A DNA stretch of 64,000 nt from Oleiagrimonas sp963821885 (GCA_963821885.1 CAWGFN010000001.1:496001-560000); one strand, 5' to 3'. Shown: positions 26,279-36,870, numbered from the stretch's first letter. Numbers and translations are program-made. The notes: generated by a model not told the origin, from the sequence alone.

Positions 26279-28168
26279 ATGAGCAGTCGCTACAACGCCG
26301 CCGACATCGAAGTCCTCTCCGGCCTGGATCCGGTCAAGCGCCGACCGGGCATGTACACCGACACCACGCGCCCCAACCACCTGGCGCAGGAGGTCATCGA
26401 CAACTCGGTCGACGAGGCCCTGGCCGGGCACGCCAGGAACGTCGAGGTCACGGTGTACAAGGACGGCTCGGTCGGGGTCAGCGACGACGGCCGCGGCATG
26501 CCGGTGGACATCCATCCCGAGGAAGGCGTGCCGGGCGTGGAGCTGATCCTCACGCGGCTGCACGCGGGCGGCAAGTTCTCGGACAAGAACTACGCCTTCT
26601 CGGGCGGCCTGCATGGCGTCGGCGTGTCGGTGGTCAACGCGCTGTCGACGAAGCTGGAAGTGACCATCAAGCGCGACGGCAACGAGTACCGCATGGTCTA
26701 CGCCAACGGCGACTGCAGCGAGGCACTGGAGGTCGTCGGCAGCGTCGGAAAGCGCAATACCGGCACCACGCTGCGCTTCTGGCCGGACCCGAAATACTTC
26801 GATTCTTCAAAGATTTCCCTTTCAAAGCTCAAGCATCTTCTGCGCGCCAAGGCGGTCCTGTGCGCCGGCCTCAACGTCAAGCTGACCGACGAGGCCAGCG
26901 GCGAGACGGTCGAATGGCACTACGAGGACGGACTGGCCGACTACCTGAGGACCGAGCTGGGCGGCGTCGAATGCCTGCCCGCCGCGCTGTTCGTGCAGCA
27001 CACCGAACGCGACCAGGAAACCGTCGACGCCGCCTTCGCCTGGGTGCCCGAGGGCGAGCTGGTGCAGGAGTCCTACGTCAACCTGATCCCGACCGCCCAG
27101 GGCGGCACCCACGTCAACGGCCTGCGCACCGGCCTGACCAACGCCATGCGCGAGTTCTGCGACCTGCGCAACCTGCTGCCGCGCGGCGTGAAACTGGCGC
27201 CGGAGGACGTGTGGGAGCGCCTGTCCTTCGTGCTCAGCGTGAAGATGCGCGACCCGCAGTTCGCCGGCCAGACCAAGGAGCGCCTGTCCTCGCGCCCGGC
27301 CGCCGCGCTGGTCGAGAACGCCATCCACGACGCCTTCACGCTGTGGCTGAACCAGCACGTGGAGGACGGCGAGCGCATCGCCCAGCTGGCCATCGAGCAC
27401 GCCAGCGCGCGCCTGAAGGCGGCCAAGAAGGTGGTGCGCAAGAAGATCGTGCAGGGCCCCGCCCTGCCCGGCAAGCTGGCCGATTGCGCCTCCAGCGACC
27501 TGACCCGCACCGAGCTGTTCCTGGTCGAGGGCGACTCGGCCGGCGGCAGCGCCAAGCAGGCGCGCGACAAGGACTTCCAGGCGATCCTTCCGCTGCGCGG
27601 CAAGATCCTCAACACCTGGGAAGTCGAGTCGACCGGCGTGCTGGCCTCCAACGAGGTGCACGACCTGGCCATCGCCATCGGCTGCGACCCCGGCAAGGAC
27701 GACCTCGACGGCCTGCGCTACGGCAAGGTCATCATCCTGGCCGACGCCGATTCGGACGGCCTGCACATCGCCACGCTGCTGTCGGCGCTGTTTCTCAAGC
27801 ACTTCCCCACCCTGGTCGGCGAGGGCCATGTGTTCGTGGCCATGCCGCCACTATTCCGCGTCGACGTCGGCAAGCAGGTGTTCTACTGCCTGGACGAGGA
27901 GGAAAAACGCATCCTGCTGGAAAAGATCGAGCGTGAGAAGATGAAGGGCCAGGTCTCGGTCACCCGCTTCAAGGGCCTGGGCGAGATGAACCCCTCGCAG
28001 CTGCGCGAGTCGACCATCCACCCCGATACCCGCCGCCTGGTGCAGCTGACCGTGCATGACGGCGACGGCACCGCGCAGATCATGGACATGCTGCTGGCCC
28101 GCAAGCGCGCCAGCGACCGCAAGGCCTGGCTGGAGAAGAAGGGCGACCTGGCTTCGCTGGAGGTTTGA
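26279..28168 (+). CDS. parE: DNA topoisomerase IV subunit B
   Basis: A 629-residue ATPase subunit of the chromosome-decatenating topoisomerase IV. GHKL ATPase motifs are KRRPGMYTDT, DDGRGMPVD and GGLHGVGVSVVNALS. The TOPRIM domain carries the catalytic Glu in FLVEGDSAGGSAKQ and DADSDGLHI. The short C-terminal region without the GyrB insertion separates it from gyrB. The ATG after AACGCAAC gives the usual MSSRYNAADIEVLSGLDPV start. parC is not in the window. Confidence 0.96.
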   Translation: MSSRYNAADIEVLSGLDPVKRRPGMYTDTTRPNHLAQEVIDNSVDEALAGHARNVEVTVYKDGSVGVSDDGRGMPVDIHPEEGVPGVELILTRLHAGGKFSDKNYAFSGGLHGVGVSVVNALSTKLEVTIKRDGNEYRMVYANGDCSEALEVVGSVGKRNTGTTLRFWPDPKYFDSSKISLSKLKHLLRAKAVLCAGLNVKLTDEASGETVEWHYEDGLADYLRTELGGVECLPAALFVQHTERDQETVDAAFAWVPEGELVQESYVNLIPTAQGGTHVNGLRTGLTNAMREFCDLRNLLPRGVKLAPEDVWERLSFVLSVKMRDPQFAGQTKERLSSRPAAALVENAIHDAFTLWLNQHVEDGERIAQLAIEHASARLKAAKKVVRKKIVQGPALPGKLADCASSDLTRTELFLVEGDSAGGSAKQARDKDFQAILPLRGKILNTWEVESTGVLASNEVHDLAIAIGCDPGKDDLDGLRYGKVIILADADSDGLHIATLLSALFLKHFPTLVGEGHVFVAMPPLFRVDVGKQVFYCLDEEEKRILLEKIEREKMKGQVSVTRFKGLGEMNPSQLRESTIHPDTRRLVQLTVHDGDGTAQIMDMLLARKRASDRKAWLEKKGDLASLEV

Positions 28169-28186
28169 GGGACGAACATCGAAAAC

Positions 28187-28209
28187 CGAGGCGGATGCAG
28201 TCCGCCTCG
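28187..28209 (+). terminator. Hairpin after parE
   Basis: CGAGGCGGA and TCCGCCTCG pair perfectly around TGCAG, 18 bases after the parE stop. No U-run follows, so termination would be weak or Rho-assisted. This is the first of several repeats in the 472-base gap 28169-28640. Confidence 0.4.
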
Positions 28210-28310
28210 CCGGGTATTGCGCCATGGATCGATCGCCGTTGAGCAGAACCGGCGGGCAGCAATCGACTCGCGACGGTCGCTCGCATGCAGTGTGCCGGGG
28301 CCGCCGAAAT

Positions 28311-28337
28311 GAATTTGGGGTCAGGTTCTTTTTCTGG
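28311..28337. repeat. GGGGTCAGGTTC-type dispersed intergenic motif
   Basis: AATTTGGGGTCAGGTTC followed by TTTTTCTGG resembles short sequences commonly seen beside IS200-like/REP-associated tyrosine transposases (RAYT) in gammaproteobacteria. No transposase remains here, so it looks like a relic or a solo copy. The local sequence is clearly AT-richer than the surrounding genes. Confidence 0.4.
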
Positions 28338-28376
28338 CGACCGCAATGGAACTTCATTGCTTTTCGGTAGCCGCAT

Positions 28377-28432
28377 ATGGCGTCAAAAACCGAACTGCAA
28401 GGTGCGGTGAGAATTTGCTTCATTGACGCCAT
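28377..28432. repeat. 10-bp perfect inverted repeat with 36-base loop
   Basis: ATGGCGTCAA (28377-28386) is repeated inverted as TTGACGCCAT (28423-28432). It lies in AT-richer, apparently non-coding sequence between the RAYT-like motif and the REP pair. It may be the termini of a tiny degenerate element. Confidence 0.4.
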
Positions 28433-28466
28433 GTTTCACCGAATTTCGAGTAGCAGCCCCAAGCCA

Positions 28467-28577
28467 TAGCCCGGATAAGGCCGTTGGCCGCATCCGGGGT
28501 GTGCCGCACGCGACACCGAGGGTGGAGCTTCAACAGGATGGCTTTCCCCGGATGCGCTTCGCTTATCCGGGCTACGG
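28467..28577. repeat. Pair of inverted REP elements (BIME-like)
   Basis: One REP copy at 28467-28499 (TAGCCCGGATAAGG to CATCCGGGG) and a second inverted copy at 28546-28577 (CCCCGGATGCG to TTATCCGGGCTACGG) flank 46 bases. Each copy is itself an imperfect palindrome with CCCGGAT/ATCCGGG arms. This head-to-head layout is the bacterial interspersed mosaic element form of REPs. Confidence 0.75.
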
Positions 28578-28640
28578 GTCTGCGGCAACTGAACCGGACA
28601 CCTCCCGGCCGGGAGCACCGCCACGTGAGCGACACACACC

Positions 28641-29456
28641 ATGGGAACACTCGCCTATCCGTATGAGTCGCTGGCACAGACCAAGCGACTCATTGCCCGC
28701 CTCAAACGGCCGACCTGGCCCATAAGGATCGTTACCGAGACGGACGACGATGAGGTGGTACGTATCCATCACTCCAGCGACGTGCCCGACTTCGTGGACG
28801 ACACGCTCGACGAAGAGCTCGGTACGCATGTACAGGCCCACCCTCGACTGAAACAGTTCGATGGTCGACCCTTCATCGCAAAGCGACTCAAGGCGATGCT
28901 GGCCGTCGACGAGCACCACTGGCGCACGAAAGGTGTGCTTGCGTCCGGCAGCAACAGCCGGGAGCAAGTCGAAAGCGTGGAGCAACTTCGGCGCTATTTC
29001 GGCCTGCCTCCCCTCCCGGAACCAGGCGCAGGGAAGAAGCCCACACCACGAGCCACCCGCGCGAGTCATTCAGGCATCCCGCACCACAACCCTCGCCGCG
29101 CCCGCGGACTCGCCCGGCGTCTCGCCACCCCCTGGGTCGTCCGCGTCATGCCGGACCGCTACGCCAAAGAATCCGGTCACTACCGGGCGGTACTCACCGA
29201 TCTCCAGCGCTACATCGTCGACAAAGCGCTCCTGACCACCCTCAACCAGCGCGCAGACAGGATCAGGAAGCCCTTCGACATTCGCCCGGCGGTGCGCCGA
29301 TACGTGAAGGCGATGATGCGCGAGGAAGGCGCAGCTTGGCGCCGGACGGGATGCTTCGTCTACGAGGGAGCCCATTTCGACGCAGTCAACATCCTGCGTC
29401 GCGCCACCGGCTTATCGCAGCTCACCCAGTCCACAATGAGGGGACGGAGGGAATGA
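28641..29456 (+). CDS. Orphan hypothetical protein beside REP elements
   Basis: A 271-residue, strongly basic protein that I do not recognise. It has no signal peptide or membrane segment. The N-terminal 120 residues are mixed charge (TETDDDEVVRIHHSS, VDDTLDEELGTHV); a Pro/Arg/His-rich linker (about 128-160, GKKPTPRATRASHSG) leads to a basic helical C-terminal half (RADRIRKPFDIRPAVRRYVK). GC content is visibly lower than in its neighbours, and intergenic repeats lie on both sides. This suggests acquired DNA. ATG at 28641 is the first in frame after the REP pair; no strong ribosome-binding site is seen. Confidence 0.55.
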   Translation: MGTLAYPYESLAQTKRLIARLKRPTWPIRIVTETDDDEVVRIHHSSDVPDFVDDTLDEELGTHVQAHPRLKQFDGRPFIAKRLKAMLAVDEHHWRTKGVLASGSNSREQVESVEQLRRYFGLPPLPEPGAGKKPTPRATRASHSGIPHHNPRRARGLARRLATPWVVRVMPDRYAKESGHYRAVLTDLQRYIVDKALLTTLNQRADRIRKPFDIRPAVRRYVKAMMREEGAAWRRTGCFVYEGAHFDAVNILRRATGLSQLTQSTMRGRRE

Positions 29457-29489
29457 ATTCCCGCTAGATGAACCATGGTGCGGCCAGCC

Positions 29490-29522
29490 CTCTTCGGGTC
29501 GGCGGACAGAACCCACCCTACG
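29490..29522. repeat. Possible dispersed intergenic repeat
   Basis: CTCTTCGGGTCGGCGGACAG followed by AACCCACCCTACG resembles a dispersed intergenic sequence often found in gammaproteobacteria (GTAGGGTGGGTTctgtccgcc on the other strand). It lies just after the orphan gene in a 148-base gap. Only one copy is in the window, so repeat status rests on recollection of similar sequences. Confidence 0.35.
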
Positions 29523-29604
29523 AGTCGGAAGCGAACTACACAGGCGCACCCTTCCATTCGAACGACCGCAACGGTAGCTTGGGCGGCCTCAAGGAGACCC
29601 GACC

Positions 29605-30129
29605 ATGGCCCTGACGCCCCCCTTCGACCTCAACGCCTGGATCGACGAACACCGCCACCTGCTGAAACCGCCGGTGGGCAACAAGTGCATCGTCGACGGC
29701 GACTTCATCATCATGATCGTCGGCGGCCCCAATGCGCGCACCGACTACCACTACGACGAGGGGCCGGAGTTCTTCTACCAGCTCGAGGGCGAGATGGTGC
29801 TGAAGGTGCAGGACGAGGGCGAGCCACGCGACCTGCCGATCAAGGCCGGGCAGATGTTCTACCTGCCGCCGCGCGTGCCGCATTCGCCGCAGCGCATGGC
29901 CGACTCGGTCGGCCTGGTCATCGAGCGCAAGCGCCTGCCGCACGAGAAGGACGGGCTGCTGTGGTACTGCGAGAAGTGCAACCACAAGCTATACGAGGAA
30001 TTGTTCACGCTGGAAAGCATCGAGAACGACTTCCCGCCGGTGTTCGACCGCTTCTACGGCTCGCGCCAGGCGCGCACCTGCGATGCGTGCGGGCACCTGA
30101 ATCCGGCGCCGGCTCGCTACGACGATTGA
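29605..30129 (+). CDS. 3-hydroxyanthranilate 3,4-dioxygenase
   Basis: A 174-residue cupin enzyme that opens 3-hydroxyanthranilate to 2-amino-3-carboxymuconate semialdehyde, the precursor of quinolinate. Fe(II) ligands are H49 and E55 in DYHYDEGPEFFYQLEGEM plus a downstream His in PRVPHSPQRM. The bacterial-type C-terminal rubredoxin-like site is complete: CEKCNHK and CDACGHL give four Cys. ATG at 29605 follows AAGGAGA. The kynurenine monooxygenase at 34343 supplies the same pathway. The gene is often called nbaC or haaO. Confidence 0.94.
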   Translation: MALTPPFDLNAWIDEHRHLLKPPVGNKCIVDGDFIIMIVGGPNARTDYHYDEGPEFFYQLEGEMVLKVQDEGEPRDLPIKAGQMFYLPPRVPHSPQRMADSVGLVIERKRLPHEKDGLLWYCEKCNHKLYEELFTLESIENDFPPVFDRFYGSRQARTCDACGHLNPAPARYDD

Positions 30130-30161
30130 CGCGGCAACCCGCCGCCGCTCCCGAAAACGAC

Positions 30162-30197
30162 AACGGCCCGTGGCGATTTGCATCGCCACGGGCCGTT
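30162..30197 (-). terminator. Strong terminator between 3-HAO dioxygenase and the ClpP-like gene
   Basis: A perfect 16-bp stem (AACGGCCCGTGGCGAT with its complement) around a TTGC loop lies between the convergent genes. On the minus strand it is followed by TTGTCGTTTTC, so it most likely ends the ClpP-like transcript; readthrough blocking in both directions is possible. Confidence 0.78.
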
Positions 30198-30214
30198 CGG
30201 TCGACAGACCCGGG

Positions 30215-30820
30215 TCAGGCCGCGTCGAGGTCCGAGTAACGCTGGATAACCCTCGACACCATGCCGTACTCGATCGCCTGCTGCGGATTCATCCAGAAAT
30301 CGCGCTCGACGTCGACCAGCACCTTGTCGAACGGCTGCCCGGTGCGTTCGGAGATCACGCGGGCGATGCGCTCGCGGGTACGCAGGATCTCCTTGGCCTG
30401 GATCTCGATGTCCGAGGCCGGGCCACCGGCGCCGCCACTGGGCTGGTGGATCATGAAGCGGGTATTGGGCAGGCACAGGCGGTTTTCCTTCTCCGCCGCC
30501 AGGTAGATGTGGGTGCCGGCGCTGGCCACCCAGCCGCTGCCGATGGTGATCACCGGCGCGCGCACGAAGCGGATCATGTCGTGGATGACGTCGCCCGACT
30601 CGACGTGGCCGCCCGGCGAGGACACCAGCACGCGGATGGGTTTGTCCGACTCTTCCGACATCGCCAGCAGGCGCTCGCACACGCGCTGCGCCTGGCGGTG
30701 GTCGATCTGGCCGAACACCATGACGAAGCGCGACTGGAACATCAGTTTCTGGACGTGCTTGTCCTGGCCCGCGCCCTTGCTGGCGTCGTCATCGGACTTG
30801 TTGTGGATCGGAGTCTGCAT
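30215..30820 (-). CDS. ClpP-like serine protease (probable second ClpP paralogue)
   Basis: A 201-residue cytosolic protease of the ClpP family. The catalytic triad is complete: S100 in GSGWVASAG, H125 in FMIHQPSGG and D174 in VERDFWM. SSPGGHVESGDVIHDM is the oligomer handle region. The usual ClpP N-terminal loop and propeptide are replaced by a polar leader (MQTPIHNKSDDDASKG), so this is probably a paralogue of the housekeeping ClpP, which is normally next to clpX. No Clp ATPase is nearby. Start 30820 was chosen over in-frame Mets upstream. Confidence 0.86.
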   Translation of the reverse strand: MQTPIHNKSDDDASKGAGQDKHVQKLMFQSRFVMVFGQIDHRQAQRVCERLLAMSEESDKPIRVLVSSPGGHVESGDVIHDMIRFVRAPVITIGSGWVASAGTHIYLAAEKENRLCLPNTRFMIHQPSGGAGGPASDIEIQAKEILRTRERIARVISERTGQPFDKVLVDVERDFWMNPQQAIEYGMVSRVIQRYSDLDAA

Positions 30821-30901
30821 GGAACGGCCTCTGCGGATAATGGGGTGCATCCTCGCACGATCGGCGGACGAAGTCCGCCACGCACAAGCGTGCATGTCGT
30901 G

Positions 30902-32773
<1,872 letters not shown>

Positions 32774-32885
32774 GCGGATCGGGCTCCGGTTCAAGACGTT
32801 GGAAGGGTTCGGCGCCGACGAGCCGGCGCGACATGGTGGCTGGATCGGGGCACACGTGCGCACTTTCAAGGGCGGCGCTGGCATC

Positions 32886-33764
32886 ATGCGGGCGATGGAC
32901 TACCGTGGACGCTTCGCCCCCTCGCCCACCGGCGACCTGCACGGCGGCTCGCTGGTCGCGGCGCTGGGCAGCTGGCTGCGCGCGCGCCAGGCCGGCGGTC
33001 GCTGGCTGGTGCGCATGGACGATCTCGACCCGCCGCGCGAGGTGCCCGGCGCGGCCGCCTCGATCCTGGCCACGCTGCGCGCCTTCGGACTGGAGCCGGA
33101 TGAACCGGTGCTGTTCCAGTCGCGCCGTGATGACGCCTACCGGGAGGCGTTCGAGCACCTGCGCGAACGTGGCGACCTGTTTCCCTGCTGGTGCAGCCGC
33201 AACGACCTGGCCGCGCACGAGGACGGCCTGCACCGCGATGGAAAGTGCGTGTCCGCGCCGCGCGAGGACCGTCCGCCCGCATGGCGCCTGCGCGTGCCCG
33301 ACCGCGACATCGGATTCGAGGACCGGCTGCAGGGGCCGCAGGTGCAGAACCTTCGGCGCGACGTCGGCGATTTCGTGATCCGTCGCGGCGACGGCATCTG
33401 GTCCTACCACCTGGCCTGCGTCGTCGACGACGCCTTCCAGGGCATCAGCGAAGTGGTGCGCGGGCGCGACCTGCTGGACTCGACCCCGCGCCAGGTCTAC
33501 CTGCAGCAGCGACTGGACCTGCCCACCCCCGCCTACCTGCACCTGCCGCTGGCGCTGCGCGCCGATGCCGGCAAGTTGTCCAAGAGCACCCGCGACCTGC
33601 CGCTGGACCCGACCCGGCCACTGCCGGACCTGCGTCGCGCCCTGCGCATCCTCGGGATCGGGGGGGCCGGCGCCAGCGAGGTGCAGACGTTGCTGCAATC
33701 GGCCATCGACGCCTTCGACCCCGCCTGCATCCGTCCCCGGGACCAGGCCGTATGGACTTTCTAG
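32886..33764 (+). CDS. gluQ: Glutamyl-Q tRNA(Asp) synthetase
   Basis: A 292-residue truncated glutamyl-tRNA synthetase-like enzyme that attaches glutamate to the queuosine base of tRNA-Asp. YRGRFAPSPTGDLHGGSL is the HIGH-region variant and GKLSKS the KMSKS-like loop. CWCSRNDL begins the zinc site. It lacks the anticodon-binding domain, which separates it from GluRS. ATG at 32886 follows AAGGG; ATG at 32895 (MDYRGRF) is an alternative. Confidence 0.92.
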   Translation: MRAMDYRGRFAPSPTGDLHGGSLVAALGSWLRARQAGGRWLVRMDDLDPPREVPGAAASILATLRAFGLEPDEPVLFQSRRDDAYREAFEHLRERGDLFPCWCSRNDLAAHEDGLHRDGKCVSAPREDRPPAWRLRVPDRDIGFEDRLQGPQVQNLRRDVGDFVIRRGDGIWSYHLACVVDDAFQGISEVVRGRDLLDSTPRQVYLQQRLDLPTPAYLHLPLALRADAGKLSKSTRDLPLDPTRPLPDLRRALRILGIGGAGASEVQTLLQSAIDAFDPACIRPRDQAVWTF

Positions 33765-33851
33765 ATGCCTTTTCACACGCTTGCACCACCCGGCCGCGCA
33801 AGGGGTTCGGCGTCACTGGTGCAGCGCAATATGATCTGTTAGGTTCGCCGC

Positions 33852-34328
33852 ATGCCCGAGTCCAAGCGCATCATCAAGAAGTACCCCAACCGGCGTCTGT
33901 ACGATACCGAAATCTCCAGTTACATCACCCTGGAAGAGGTGCGCCAGCTGGTCCTTGACGGCGAAGGCTTCGAAGTTCGCGACGCGCGCACGGGCAAGGA
34001 TCTCACCCGCACCGTGCTGCTGCAGATCATCGCCGAGCACGAGGAACACGGGCAGCCCATGCTGGGCACGGCCTTCCTGACCGGCATCATCGGGTTGTAT
34101 GGCGACGCGTTGCAGGGGTTCCTCGGCCCCTACCTCGAACACGCCGTGCAGGGTTTTCTCGAACAGCAACAGGCCTTGCGCAAGGACCTTTCCGCCGCCT
34201 CCCCGCAAACCCTCGATACGCTGACCGAACGCAATCGCGCACTGTGCCGCGCGATGCATGACTCGCTGCGCGAAAGCGCCGCGACGACGCCGAGCGCGAC
34301 CCGCGCCGGCACCTCCGGCCGCGGCTGA
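33852..34328 (+). CDS. phaR: Polyhydroxyalkanoate synthesis repressor PhaR
   Basis: A 158-residue regulator. The N-terminal PHB/PHA accumulation DNA-binding domain is unmistakable: IIKKYPNRRLYDTEISSYIT then LEEVRQLVLDGE. PhaR binds both polyhydroxyalkanoate granules and phasin promoters. The C-terminus is less conserved and helical. A TATGAT -10-like box lies at 33830-33835, 17 bases before the ATG. No pha synthesis gene is in the window, but its presence suggests the organism stores PHA. Confidence 0.9.
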   Translation: MPESKRIIKKYPNRRLYDTEISSYITLEEVRQLVLDGEGFEVRDARTGKDLTRTVLLQIIAEHEEHGQPMLGTAFLTGIIGLYGDALQGFLGPYLEHAVQGFLEQQQALRKDLSAASPQTLDTLTERNRALCRAMHDSLRESAATTPSATRAGTSGRG

Positions 34329-34342
34329 TCGCAATCATCGAC

Positions 34343-35707
34343 ATGCAGCGTCCGCCCGTCACCATCGTCGGCGCCGGTCTGGTCGGCGCCCTCCTGGCCA
34401 CCCTCCTGGCGCGTGGCGGACGTTCCGTGCGCCTGCTGGAAAAGCGCCCCGATCCGCGCCGCGCAGGCTTCATCGGTGGCCGCTCGATCAACCTGGCGAT
34501 GGCCGAGCGCGGCCTGCAGGCGCTGCGCATGGCGGGCCTGGAGCAGGCGGTGATGCAACAGGCCGTGATGATGCGCGGCCGCATGGTGCATGACCGCGAC
34601 GGCGGCACCAACCTGCAGCGCTATGGCGTCGACGACAGCGAGGTGATCTGGTCGGTTTCGCGCGGTGGCCTGAACGTGCTGCTGCTGGACGCCGCCGAGC
34701 GCGCCGGCGCCGAACTGCATTTCGACCAGGCCCTGGTCGACGCCGATCTCGACGCCGGCGAACTGGTGCTGGCCTCGAACGATGGTGATCGCCGCACGCT
34801 CGCCTCCCCCGTCACCATCGGCGCCGACGGCGCCGGCTCCGCGCTGCGCGCCGCGATGGCGCGCGTGGCGGACCTCGGCGAACGCACCGACATGCTCGGG
34901 CACGGCTACAAGGAACTGGAGATTCCGCCGGGACCGGCCTCGGCGCGCTTTGCCATCGAGCCGCATGCCCTGCATATCTGGCCGCGCGGCGGCTACATGT
35001 GCATTGCCCTGCCCAACCACGAAGGCAGCTTCACGGTCACCCTGTTCCTGCCGCACGCCGGACCGTACCCGAGTTTCGAGACGGTCGCCGATGCCGATGC
35101 CGCGCAGGCGCTGTTCGCCGACCAGTTCGCCGATGCGCTGCCGCTGATCCCGAACCTGCGGGACGATTTCACCGCCAATCCGGTGGGCGCGCTGGGCACC
35201 CTGTACCTGGACCGCTGGCACGTGGACGGTCGCGCGCTGCTCATCGGCGACGCCTCGCACGCCATCGTGCCCTTCCACGGCCAGGGCATGAACGCCGGCT
35301 TCGAGGATGCCGCGACGCTGGCGCCGATGCTGGCCGACGCGGACGATACCGCCGCGGTGTTCGCCGCCTTCCAGGCGCAGCGCAAGCCCAACGCCGACGC
35401 CATTGCCGCGATGGCGCTGGAAAACTATGTCGAGATGCGCGATTCGGTGGCCGATCCGCGCTACCTGCTCAAGCGCAGCCTGGGCCAGCAGCTGGCGGCG
35501 CGCGCGCCGGAGCACTTCATGTCGCGCTATCGCCTGGTCACCTTCACCCACCTGCCGTACGCCTTCGCGCTGCAGCGCGGACGCGCGCAGGACGCCCTGA
35601 TGGAGCAGCTGCTGGGCAATCGCGACACGCTCGATGGCCTGGACATCGATGCCGCCGCGCGCGCCCTGCGCGCCACCCTGCCCCCGCTGCCCGGCCTGAA
35701 GGCCTGA
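34343..35707 (+). CDS. kmo: Kynurenine 3-monooxygenase
   Basis: A 454-residue FAD- and NADPH-dependent hydroxylase acting on L-kynurenine. The dinucleotide site VTIVGAGLVGALLATLLARG begins at about residue 5, the second FAD motif is GDASHAIVPFHGQGMNAGFE, and GGRSINLAMAERG is the conserved N-terminal kynurenine-hydroxylase block. It starts 14 bases after phaR. With the 3-hydroxyanthranilate dioxygenase 4 kb upstream it supports tryptophan-derived quinolinate (NAD) synthesis, as in xanthomonads; kynureninase and tryptophan dioxygenase must lie elsewhere. Confidence 0.94.
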   Translation: MQRPPVTIVGAGLVGALLATLLARGGRSVRLLEKRPDPRRAGFIGGRSINLAMAERGLQALRMAGLEQAVMQQAVMMRGRMVHDRDGGTNLQRYGVDDSEVIWSVSRGGLNVLLLDAAERAGAELHFDQALVDADLDAGELVLASNDGDRRTLASPVTIGADGAGSALRAAMARVADLGERTDMLGHGYKELEIPPGPASARFAIEPHALHIWPRGGYMCIALPNHEGSFTVTLFLPHAGPYPSFETVADADAAQALFADQFADALPLIPNLRDDFTANPVGALGTLYLDRWHVDGRALLIGDASHAIVPFHGQGMNAGFEDAATLAPMLADADDTAAVFAAFQAQRKPNADAIAAMALENYVEMRDSVADPRYLLKRSLGQQLAARAPEHFMSRYRLVTFTHLPYAFALQRGRAQDALMEQLLGNRDTLDGLDIDAAARALRATLPPLPGLKA

Positions 35708-35712
35708 GACCG

Positions 35713-36162
35713 GTGCCATCCTCGCATCCGCTCGGGGATGTATTCCTGCGCACGACCTATTACGTGCGTCCGCCCGCCGGCGGGCGCGCCGCGGTACGCA
35801 TCGGCGAGCCACTGCCGCGGCCCTTGCGGATGCTGTTGCCGGATGACAACGCCGTCTGGGGCTTCATCACCGCATGCAATCCGCGTGGGTTGACCCGTTC
35901 GCCAACGCATAACCGTCGCGCCATGCGCGCATTGCGCGACGCCTTTCGCGAGCACGCGCCGCAAGCATGCCTGCGCGCCGGGTACGGCGCCCTGGGGACC
36001 TGGCGCGAACAGAGTCTTTTCGTCACCGGCGTTTCCTTGGCGTTGCTCGATACCCTGATGCAGCAGTTCGACCAGCTGGCGATCGTCCATGGCCGCGGGG
36101 ACCAGCCGGCACGATTGAAGTGGTCGCCGCATCTCGCCCATGCCGTGCCCGCACCCCGCTGA
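35713..36162 (+). CDS. DUF3293 family protein
   Basis: A 149-residue soluble protein of unknown function. AVWGFITACNPRGLTRSPTHN is the DUF3293 signature, and it is followed by GYGALGTWREQSLFVTGVSL. The start is GTG, five bases after the kmo stop, and gives the family-like VFLRTTYYV strand early in the protein. Co-transcription with kmo is likely from spacing. No catalytic residues are known for the family. Confidence 0.75.
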   Translation: MPSSHPLGDVFLRTTYYVRPPAGGRAAVRIGEPLPRPLRMLLPDDNAVWGFITACNPRGLTRSPTHNRRAMRALRDAFREHAPQACLRAGYGALGTWREQSLFVTGVSLALLDTLMQQFDQLAIVHGRGDQPARLKWSPHLAHAVPAPR

Positions 36163-36234
36163 GCGCGGCGCACGGCCGCATGGACACGCACCGCACCCGC
36201 TGGGACAATCGACCGATTGATTGCGTGGCCACCC

Positions 36235-36870
36235 ATGACTGCTGAACCTTCCGCAACCGCCCTGCTCGAGGCCCGCGGCCTGAGCTTCATGCGCCAGGAC
36301 GAGCCGGTGTTCGGTCCGCTCGACCTGCGCCTGGACGCCGGCGATGTGCTGCTGGTCGAGGGCGACAACGGCAGTGGCAAGACCACCCTGCTGCGGGTGA
36401 TCGCCGGACTGTTGCGCGCGCATGACGGCTCGCAGTGGCTCGACGGCCAGCCACTGGACCACGACACGGCGCGCGGACGCCTGGTGTTCCTGGCCCATCA
36501 CCTGGGCCTGAAGGCCGACCTGTCGCCGCTGGAGAACCTGCGCGCCATCATCGGCCTGTACGGTTCGCGGGCCGGCGCCACGGCCATGCAGGCCCTGCAC
36601 GCGGTCGGCCTGCAGGGCTACGAACACGAACCGGTGCGCCAGCTCTCGGCCGGCCAGAAGAAGCGCGCCGCGCTGGCCCGCCTGCTGCTGGTCGAAGGCG
36701 ACATCTGGCTGCTGGACGAACCCTTCGCCAACCTCGACCGCGAGGGCATCGCCCTGGTCAACCGGCTCATCGAGGGGCATGCGCGAAGTGGCGGCGCGGC
36801 CATGGTGACCAGCCATGGCGCGGTCACCTTCCTGCACGGCCAGCCGCGACGCCTGGAGCTGCGCGCATGA
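36235..36870 (+). CDS. ccmA: Haem exporter ATP-binding protein CcmA
   Basis: A 211-residue ATPase of the CcmABCD complex that releases holo-CcmE. Walker A is GDNGSGKTT (43-51), the signature is LSAGQKKRAALARLL and Walker B is IWLLDEPFANLD. It leads a nine-gene ccm operon in which neighbours overlap or nearly touch. MTAEPSATALL at 36235 was chosen over an upstream TTG. The last four bases overlap ccmB (ATGA). Confidence 0.95.
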   Translation: MTAEPSATALLEARGLSFMRQDEPVFGPLDLRLDAGDVLLVEGDNGSGKTTLLRVIAGLLRAHDGSQWLDGQPLDHDTARGRLVFLAHHLGLKADLSPLENLRAIIGLYGSRAGATAMQALHAVGLQGYEHEPVRQLSAGQKKRAALARLLLVEGDIWLLDEPFANLDREGIALVNRLIEGHARSGGAAMVTSHGAVTFLHGQPRRLELRA

